Shown here: one piece after another, positions 57,691-63,502 of the stretch
Position numbering within the stretch: position 1 is the first letter of the stretch
How the letters are laid out: each line of letters starts with the position of its first letter
From: Chloroflexota bacterium
GTDB lineage: Bacteria; Chloroflexota; Anaerolineae; Promineifilales; Promineifilaceae
DNA: 63,502 bases
Assembly (NCBI GenBank): GCA_014584575.1
Contig: JACTMP010000030.1
Location: 1-63,502 of the forward strand
Direction: 5' to 3'
The notes under the pieces: model-generated
Told to the model about the DNA's origin: nothing
Databases searched by the model: none
The model's input: the letters and a program-made list of their open reading frames with translations, nothing else
Translations under genes and position numbers: made by a program

Positions 57691-59574
57691 ATGGGGTGTG
57701 TGAACAAACCAGGCAGTATACAGACATCACAAAGGACGATTGTCGTTGTGGCGATCCTGCTGATGGCACTCTTGCTGTTGGTGGTCGGCTGCCGCAATGG
57801 CGCCGACGTAATTGAAGAACCGGCCCAAGTAGTGGTCACGGAAGTTTATACGGTTATTGGCGAAGAGATTGTCATTACCCGTGTCATTGAATTGACGCCC
57901 ACGCCCACGCCGCCGCCCACAGCTTTGCCGATTGAGAATCTTGGCCCGGTGACGCTAGACATTGGTTTTGAACGGGAAACCCTGCCGGCCATAGACCCGC
58001 AACAGAGTATCAGCCAGGACGGCATTGATTTGATTGAAAATCTGTTTGTGGGGTTGACCCGGTATAATCACCGTACTAACCTCATTGAACCAGCCTTAGC
58101 TGAAAGCTGGGAGGTAAGTGACAACGGCCGTGTCTGGACCTTCCACTTGCGTGATGACATCTTCTGGGTAAGGCCAGGCGCCCGGCAACCCAATGGCCTT
58201 TACAACGTGCAGCCGGTACGGGCGGTCACTGCCGCCGATGTCGTGTTTGCCATCCAACGCGCCTGCAACAGCAAGCCATTTACCCCAGACGCTTTTATCC
58301 TCTTTATCATTCGCGGCTGTGAACATGCCAATACGACCCCTAATGCTACCGCCACGGATCTGGAACGCATTGGTGTGGTAGCCCTTAATGACACCACCGT
58401 CCAATTTACGCTTACCAAACCCGCGGCACACTTTCTCACGTTGACCAGTTTGTGGTTTACACGGCCGTTGCCGCCAGAATTTGTCATCGCGCTGGGGGAT
58501 GAATGGCAGTCTCGAAGGTGGCAAACAAATACCGAAACCCCCTTTCTCACCAGCGGCCCCTACTTTCCACTTAACACCGATTTGCAAGCCCTGCAGCTCA
58601 ATCCTTTGTGGCCGCTGCCACGCCAGGGGAATGTTGAACTTGTCAACATTTATTACGCCAAAGGGGATAACAGCGCCTACGATCTGTGGCAAGCGCGCCA
58701 ATTGGACATCATAGAAGCTGCCAATCTGAACATTGACTTCGCCGAGGAACGGATTGCCACGCGCCTGCAGATAGTACCGGAACAAACGGTACATTATGTG
58801 GGTTTTAACTTCGACAGTGGTATTTTCCGCGAGCCAGAAGTGCGGCGTGCTTTTGCAGCGGCCATAAACCGGGAAAGATTGGTTGAATCTTTATTTGATA
58901 CCCAGGCTGTAGCGATGCAGCACCTTACCCCGCCCGGCGTTGTCGCTTCGGTACCCATTCAGGAAGTCGGCGTGGGCTATAGTCCCGATTATGCCCGCCA
59001 ACAACTTGCTGCCAGCGGTTTTGGCGGTTGCCAGCTCATCCCCCCGTTTACCTTCCAGGTCAGCGCCTCTGACCTTTCCCTGCAACAGGCAGAACTGATT
59101 CGGCGGATGTGGATTGACGAGTTAGGTTGCATCGAAAGCCAGATAATAATTGAGCAGGTTCAGTTTGGCGTTTTGTTGGCAAACACCCGGCGCGATGGCG
59201 GTGCGGTCCGGCCTGATGTGTGGGAACTGGCCTGGGCGCCTTTCTACCCAGACGCCAACAATTGGATGGGTGATTTATTGCATTGTGAAGACAGTGAAAA
59301 TCGCCACAACCGCCCCTGTAGTGAAGTGGATGACCTCATCCGGCAGGCAAATGGTTTATTGGAGACGGCTGAGCGCACGGCCGTGTACCGACAGGTAGAA
59401 AATCGTCTGTTTGGGGATGCAGGTGTCATGCCCCTGGCGCCGCTCTATATTCGGCAGCGGCCACAATTAGTACATACCTGGGTCACGCTCTTCGCACCGG
59501 CCATATTTGGCGGTGAGCAATATGATACTTACCAGATTGATATGACCATTAAGAACCTGGAGCGCAGCCGTTAG
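57691..59574 (+). CDS. Peptide/nickel ABC transporter substrate-binding lipoprotein
   Basis: About 627 residues. Lipoprotein signal with lipobox LVVGC, a Thr/Pro linker (TPTPTPPPTALP), then a family 5 solute-binding fold: LIENLFVGLTRYNHRTNLIEPALAESWEVSDNGRVWTFHLRDDIFW, AADVVFAIQRACNSK, TQAVAMQHLTPPG and CEDSENRHNRPCSEVDDLIRQ. It should deliver oligopeptides or similar ligands to a membrane permease, yet no permease or ATPase genes are adjacent. The start is ATG 57691 or GTG 57700; an in-frame TTG further upstream is less likely. The rsmG start lies 6 nt after its stop. Confidence 0.85.
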   Translation: MGCVNKPGSIQTSQRTIVVVAILLMALLLLVVGCRNGADVIEEPAQVVVTEVYTVIGEEIVITRVIELTPTPTPPPTALPIENLGPVTLDIGFERETLPAIDPQQSISQDGIDLIENLFVGLTRYNHRTNLIEPALAESWEVSDNGRVWTFHLRDDIFWVRPGARQPNGLYNVQPVRAVTAADVVFAIQRACNSKPFTPDAFILFIIRGCEHANTTPNATATDLERIGVVALNDTTVQFTLTKPAAHFLTLTSLWFTRPLPPEFVIALGDEWQSRRWQTNTETPFLTSGPYFPLNTDLQALQLNPLWPLPRQGNVELVNIYYAKGDNSAYDLWQARQLDIIEAANLNIDFAEERIATRLQIVPEQTVHYVGFNFDSGIFREPEVRRAFAAAINRERLVESLFDTQAVAMQHLTPPGVVASVPIQEVGVGYSPDYARQQLAASGFGGCQLIPPFTFQVSASDLSLQQAELIRRMWIDELGCIESQIIIEQVQFGVLLANTRRDGGAVRPDVWELAWAPFYPDANNWMGDLLHCEDSENRHNRPCSEVDDLIRQANGLLETAERTAVYRQVENRLFGDAGVMPLAPLYIRQRPQLVHTWVTLFAPAIFGGEQYDTYQIDMTIKNLERSR

Positions 59575-59580
59575 ATCGCC

Positions 59581-60300
59581 ATGGAACTTACCCGTTTGGC
59601 CGAGGCAGTTACCGGTTTCGGCGTGGCTCTGTCGGCAGACCAACAAGCGCAGTTCGCCGCCTACTGGCAGTTATTATTGGCCTGGAATGAACGGCTGAAC
59701 CTGACGGCCGTGCGCGACCCGGAAACTATCATCGAACGCCATTTCTATGACTCCCTTACCTGTGTCGCTGTAACTGGTGATTTGAACGGCCGTGCCCTCA
59801 TTGACGTGGGCACCGGCGCCGGCTTTCCTGGCCTGCCGCTCAAAATTGCCTTCCCCCAAATGCAATTGACTTTGGTAGAGAGCGTGGCTAAAAAGGCCAG
59901 CTTCTTGCAGACCATTGTGGTGGAACTGAGGTTGGCGTCAGTGCAAATTGTGGCTGAACGGGCGGAGGTGTTGGCGCATCAGCCGGCGCACCGCGCCCAT
60001 TATGATTGGGCTGTGGCGCGTGCTGTGGCCGAGATGCGCGTGCTGGCCGAATATCTGCTCCCTTTTTGCCGGGTGGGTGGTTTCATGCTGGCGCAGAAGG
60101 GAGAGAAGGCAGTGGCGGAAACGGCGATTGCCGCCGCCGCTATTCGATTGTTGGGCGGCGGCCCGGCGCAGCTACACCCCATGACCTTACCCGGTACGAC
60201 CAACCTGCATTATCTGGTGACAGTAGAAAAGTGCGCCCCCACCCCGGAACTCTACCCGCGACGGCCGGGCATGGCTGCCAAACGGCCGTTGGCTGGCTGA
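59581..60300 (+). CDS. rsmG: RsmG, 16S rRNA m7G527 methyltransferase
   Basis: 239 residues with the SAM-binding motif LIDVGTGAGFPGLPLKIAFP (about residue 74), the opening NLTAVRDPETIIERHFYDSL, ARAVAEMRVLAEYLLPF, and the typical C-terminus LYPRRPGMAAKRPL. It methylates N7 of G527 in 16S rRNA; loss gives low-level streptomycin resistance in several bacteria. It follows the lipoprotein gene by 6 nt. No gidA or parAB genes lie nearby, unlike the arrangement in many bacteria. Confidence 0.95.
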   Translation: MELTRLAEAVTGFGVALSADQQAQFAAYWQLLLAWNERLNLTAVRDPETIIERHFYDSLTCVAVTGDLNGRALIDVGTGAGFPGLPLKIAFPQMQLTLVESVAKKASFLQTIVVELRLASVQIVAERAEVLAHQPAHRAHYDWAVARAVAEMRVLAEYLLPFCRVGGFMLAQKGEKAVAETAIAAAAIRLLGGGPAQLHPMTLPGTTNLHYLVTVEKCAPTPELYPRRPGMAAKRPLAG

Positions 60301-60301
60301 G

Positions 60302-60493
60302 TTGTGTGTTGTTGATAACGACGGGGTGATTGTGGCGTTGTTGGGGCAGGAGGTACGGCCGTATGCAGCGGCCGTGTTGGGTGGTTATCTGCACGGCTCG
60401 GCGGCTGCCCTCTATCCCGGTGATACTGGCCTGCTGGCCGGCGAACTGGCTGACCTCATTCCCCAGGCAACAGGTTTCCTGAAAAAACAATGA
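60302..60493 (+). pseudogene. nnrD: C-terminal remnant of NAD(P)H-hydrate dehydratase
   Basis: 63 codons read VALLGQEVRPYAAAVLGGYLHGSAAALYPGDTGLLAGELADLIPQATGFL, the final part of the ribokinase-fold NnrD/carbohydrate kinase family, where LLAQGxxPxxAAxLGVYLHGxAGD and LLAxDLxxxLP are usual. About 200-400 preceding residues, including the ATP and substrate sites, are missing; the homology begins right after the rsmG stop. A truncated gene without a valid start, hence probably non-functional. Confidence 0.6.
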
Positions 60494-60513
60494 TTCTCAT
60501 TTTAAGATGTGCG

Positions 60514-60682
60514 GTAGGGGTGGGACAGGCGGGGCAATACCTTTGCCATGAAGAAAAGCGACCATCCCCGCCTGTCTCACCCCAATCTGGGCCTCACCCC
60601 GTTTTAGCCGGTTGGGGTGAGACGGCGCGGAAACCAGGCCATCCGTTTTGCCCAAATGGAACCCGCGCCATCCCACCCCTAC
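60514..60682. ncRNA. Candidate four-way-junction structured element
   Basis: Four perfect helices nest without conflict. P1: 60514-60525 with 60671-60682 (12 bp, GTAGGGGTGGGA). P2: 60525-60534 with 60566-60575 (10 bp, ACAGGCGGGG). P3: 60575-60585 with 60612-60622 (11 bp, TCTCACCCCAA). P4: 60624-60630 with 60663-60669 (7 bp, GGCGCGG). P1 encloses the three hairpins, giving a four-way junction. It lies between the convergent nnrD remnant and STAND gene, with no coding content. It could be a transcribed RNA or a foldback mobile element with 12-bp terminal repeats. Confidence 0.5.
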
Positions 60683-60749
60683 GAAAATTTGATTTCAAAT
60701 TGAGAATTGCTGGTTTGTAGCAGACGATTCAACTCGTCGGTGTGTGTAT

Positions 60750-60770
60750 ACACGATTTGGCAAATCGTGT
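60750..60770. repeat. ACACGATTT-GGC-AAATCGTGT palindrome (copy 2)
   Basis: Perfect 9-bp arms. It relates to the palindrome at 39995-40013 with one base pair swapped on both arms. It continues into AGTGCCAGGCAC sequence that also occurs near 26789 and supplies the last codons of the STAND gene. Confidence 0.65.
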
Positions 60771-63307
60771 TACATACTGTGCCTGGCACTATTGGAACCT
60801 CTATTCTGAACAACCTGCATTTCCAGCCATTGCTGCACGTCGGACACACGGGCATGGTTGACGGCCGTGAACAACGCCCGACTTTCCTGGGCCAGCGCCA
60901 TAGCTTCATCATGCTGACCACGGGCCAGGACGACCTGAGCCAGCGCAAAATAGGCTTCGGCGGGATACCAGGGATGGTCTACAGAGGGGATGATAGCCAC
61001 AGCCGCACGGCCGTATCCCTCTGCGATCTCCAATTCCCCGCCATGCAAGTGATATTCCGCGAGCGAGGATTGAGCCAGACATTTGAGTGAAATGTTGTCG
61101 GTATATTCAGCAATTTGCACTGCTTCTAGCCAGTAGCCCCCTGCTTTTTCCATCTCTTTCTGGCTGAATGCCTGCCTGCCCATTTCCACCAATAATTGCC
61201 CCACCGAACTCAGGCTGCCGTACTGGTGCGAAAGAGTCAGCGCTTCCTGCATGTACTTCTCTGCTTCCGCAAAATTGCCACGCGCAAAAAGGCTCTCACC
61301 ATGATTGCGTAAGGCTCCCACCAGCGGCTCGTTTTGCCCAGATTCACGCGCCAGCGCAATCGCCTCCTCATTCAACAGATCGGCCCGTGCAAAATCTCCT
61401 CGTTGAAAAGCCAGCCATGCCTGGTTATGGGTCATGGGGATGATCACTTCATAGTTGCCCAACGGCCGTGCCAGGCGCACACTTTCCTGAAAATGGGTTT
61501 CGGCGGCGGCAAAGTCGCCGTGCATTCCCATCTTGACCCCTAAATTCCCCACCAGCAAAGGCAAAAATGAGTCATAACCAATTTCGCGGGCCAGTTGCAG
61601 AGCTTCCTCTATCTGCCCTGTTCGCTCGAGCAATTCACATTCCAACTGGCGGTCGCTGCTGGCGCGTGTTAGTGTCAGGGCTTCGTCATAATAGCGACGG
61701 GATAGTTCGATGTATCCCTGTACCTGTTTGCACTCCCCCACGTAGCGCAAGACACGCGCCAGCTCTTCCGTGTGGCCACGCTGGCGGGCTATCTGTTCGG
61801 CGTGATCCATCTGTGTGTCCAGCAAGGCATATAAACCGCGCCCCTGCAATAAACGCCGGAAGGCAAACAGTGCCTGCATAAACCATTCACTCAGACCTTG
61901 CTCATAGGTGGCATTTAGCGTGCCAATGATGTTGTCTATGTCCCACTCAAGCATGGTGAAGTTGGAAGCGGTTAAAGATTCTACCGTGTGGATGTAGAAC
62001 GTGGTCATGCGGCCAATTGCGGCGGGGTCTGTCATTTTTTCCCGGGCGTAATCGCGGAGGAGGGGATGCAGGCGGTAACGGCGAAGTCGCCCTTCTTGCA
62101 CCAATGACAGCCGGTACAACTGCGGCAACCAGGCTCCTGCCTGTTCGGGGGAAATTTCAGCTACGTAGGCAGCCGCTTCCGGGCTAAAGTCTTCGCCGCT
62201 GAAAACGCCGAGGGCGGCGAAGAGATGCTGTAGTTCCGGGGAGAGTGTGGCATAGCTGGCGTCGAAGGTCAGGCGGACGCTGCGGTCTTCGCGGGTCAGT
62301 TCACTCAGGCGGGTTTCGTTTTGGCGGAGGAGGGCGGCGTAGGCGACGGCCGTCATTTCGGGATCAGCGGCCAGTTTTCCGGCCGTTATCGCCAGCGCCA
62401 GGGGCAAATGGCCCAAAAGCTGCCCAATTTCCAGCAAGGTTTCCCGTTCCGCTTCTGTGCGGCTGTGGCCCAGGAAACGAGCAAACAGGGCCAATGTGTC
62501 GCTGGAGTGGGCGGCAAATGGTTCCACATCCAGCCGTGCCCAACCATCGCTCACTTCCAGGTGGTGGCGGGAGGTGATGAGGACGGCCGTGTTGCCGGTG
62601 GTGGGGGGCAGTAACGGCCGTATCTCTGCACTGCTCTGGGCATTGTCCAGCACCAGCAATACTTGTTTGTCGGCCAGCAATGCCCGCACGACGGCCGCCC
62701 GGCTGTCAATATCCTGGTGCTGGCTGACGTCCTTGCCATAAGCATCGGCGAAGGCGGCCAAAATGGAGAGGGTGTCTGATGTATCCAGCCGTGCCCAGAG
62801 GACGCCGTCGGGAAAGTGGTGGCGCAGTTGGTAGGCCAGATGCGAAGCCAGACTGGTTTTGCCCACACCGCCCATGCCCTTGAGGCCACAAATGGCGGCA
62901 CGGCCGTCGTGGAGCAGGGCACGTTTGGCGGCATCCAGTTCATGGGTACGGCCGACGAAGGTGGGCAGGTCGGCGATGGCTTGAAAGGGAGATTGAGAGA
63001 TTGGGAGACTAGGAGATTGGAAATGGGCGAGGAGGGTGCGATCTGTATCGGTAGTAGCTTTGGTCCGCAGTTGAAATAACAATGGCTGCCCGGCCGATTG
63101 GAGCAAGGTATCGGTTTCCGTTTCAGACAGATGGAGGACGGCCGCTATCTTGACCACATCCTGCCAGTGGCGCGGTTTAAGAATGACCCCATTAAGCCAG
63201 TTGGCGATGGTGCGTTGGGGCACACCGCTGAGTTTTGCCAGCCGGTTCACGCTGCTATGGGTGCGATACACATATTGCCCTAACAATTCAGCCAGGGTGG
63301 TTGTCAT
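60770..63307 (-). CDS. HTH-STAND (NB-ARC) ATPase with TPR repeats
   Basis: About 845 residues. An XRE-like helix-turn-helix (about 1-75, VNRLAKLSGVPQRTIANWLNG) is followed by a linker, an NB-ARC domain (LPTFVGRTHELDAAKRAL, Walker A GMGGVGKTS, Walker B QVLLVLDNA, TSRHHL, GHLPLAL), a winged helix (LHPLLRDYAREKM) and about ten TPR-like helices to the end. STAND proteins of this layout switch with ATP and act as regulators or defence sensors. The linker at residues about 96-109 (FQSPSLPISQSPFQ) is encoded by a dispersed AGATTGGGAG-word repeat, and the C-terminal SARHSM by another repeat. The start is 63307 or 63325. Confidence 0.87.
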   Translation of the reverse strand: MTTTLAELLGQYVYRTHSSVNRLAKLSGVPQRTIANWLNGVILKPRHWQDVVKIAAVLHLSETETDTLLQSAGQPLLFQLRTKATTDTDRTLLAHFQSPSLPISQSPFQAIADLPTFVGRTHELDAAKRALLHDGRAAICGLKGMGGVGKTSLASHLAYQLRHHFPDGVLWARLDTSDTLSILAAFADAYGKDVSQHQDIDSRAAVVRALLADKQVLLVLDNAQSSAEIRPLLPPTTGNTAVLITSRHHLEVSDGWARLDVEPFAAHSSDTLALFARFLGHSRTEAERETLLEIGQLLGHLPLALAITAGKLAADPEMTAVAYAALLRQNETRLSELTREDRSVRLTFDASYATLSPELQHLFAALGVFSGEDFSPEAAAYVAEISPEQAGAWLPQLYRLSLVQEGRLRRYRLHPLLRDYAREKMTDPAAIGRMTTFYIHTVESLTASNFTMLEWDIDNIIGTLNATYEQGLSEWFMQALFAFRRLLQGRGLYALLDTQMDHAEQIARQRGHTEELARVLRYVGECKQVQGYIELSRRYYDEALTLTRASSDRQLECELLERTGQIEEALQLAREIGYDSFLPLLVGNLGVKMGMHGDFAAAETHFQESVRLARPLGNYEVIIPMTHNQAWLAFQRGDFARADLLNEEAIALARESGQNEPLVGALRNHGESLFARGNFAEAEKYMQEALTLSHQYGSLSSVGQLLVEMGRQAFSQKEMEKAGGYWLEAVQIAEYTDNISLKCLAQSSLAEYHLHGGELEIAEGYGRAAVAIIPSVDHPWYPAEAYFALAQVVLARGQHDEAMALAQESRALFTAVNHARVSDVQQWLEMQVVQNRGSNSARHSM
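62987..63020. repeat. AGATTGGGAG-word repeat inside a coding sequence
   Basis: GGGAGATTGAGAGATTGGGAG then ACTAGGAGATTGG match the intergenic repeats at 35.7, 36.9 and 52.6 kb but lie in frame within the STAND gene, between the helix-turn-helix and NB-ARC parts. Confidence 0.8.
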
Positions 63308-63502
63308 GTTGTGGTTGCCTTCCAATCTCTGAAACTGGCTAAAAATTGTACCAAATTCTGCCGGACGGACACAGTATGCTGACGAAAATTTTTCAACTTA
63401 CTTTCACGACTTTTGCACCTTAAAAACAGATACGCCAAGCGGCTAAAATAGCCCACTTTTGTCTAAGCCTGGCTGACCACTGGCAGCAGACCAGCATCTC
63501 CA

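Overview
The window looks like chromosome of a Chloroflexota bacterium (Anaerolineae or Ardenticatenia type; inference, no rRNA is present to fix it). The pointers are moderately high G+C, secreted proteins and lipoproteins with Thr/Pro-rich linkers, several TolB/WD40-type propellers, a Gram-positive-style LexA box, and a MinCDE-RodA cluster. No tRNA, rRNA, CRISPR array, prophage or intact insertion sequence was seen.

Layout. 1-7.7 kb: AT-richer, decayed accessory DNA (broken response regulator, secreted M23 peptidase, TolB-like lipoproteins one of which has an in-frame stop, truncated glycosyltransferase) around a DedA/YqaA membrane protein and a cyclase-family hydrolase. 7.7-17.1 kb: Rpn/DUF4351 protein, self-regulated TetR, DUF2867 protein, a histidine kinase/response regulator pair, a TrkH/TrkA potassium uptake pair, two arrestin-like proteins and a histone-deacetylase-like hydrolase. 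17.2-23 kb: phoU behind a five-repeat PHO box, gltX, rodA and minE-minD-minC. 23-28 kb: divergent AmmeMemoRadiSam genes, an RCK protein with a degenerate channel pore, yccF, orphan trpA. 28.6-35.7 kb: large M36 metallopeptidase, QorB-like reductase with divergent HxlR regulator, folK-tetR-folP. 35.8-44.3 kb: a fatty-acid beta-oxidation operon (two acyl-CoA dehydrogenases, hydroxyacyl-CoA dehydrogenase/enoyl-CoA hydratase fusion, thiolase) into which two small accessory modules are wedged: XisH/XisI plus an AbiEii-type pair, and an antitoxin/PIN toxin pair. 44.4-53.8 kb: giant secreted propeller protein, then P1 peptidase, CocE-type hydrolase, Rieske oxygenase and sarcosine-oxidase-like flavoprotein. 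53.8-63.3 kb: lexA with an SOS box in its promoter, a soluble FtsK-like ATPase and a small partner, a REC-GAF-PAS protein, a peptide-binding lipoprotein, rsmG, an nnrD remnant, a strongly folded intergenic element, and a HTH-STAND-TPR regulator.

The most striking features lie between and across the genes. The palindromic octamer ACGGCCGT occurs about 125 times (counted by eye), against one or two expected, in genes of every type: a HIP1-like highly iterated palindrome. Most intergenic gaps hold foldback arrays made of short repeated words (GGTAATCG, AGATTGGG, CAATTACT, CCTGCCA, AGTGAGC), often starting at the stop codon and in places built into coding sequence. Several longer palindromic elements recur with paired (compensatory) base changes. 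A roughly 170-nt sequence at 60.5-60.7 kb folds on paper into a perfect four-way junction.
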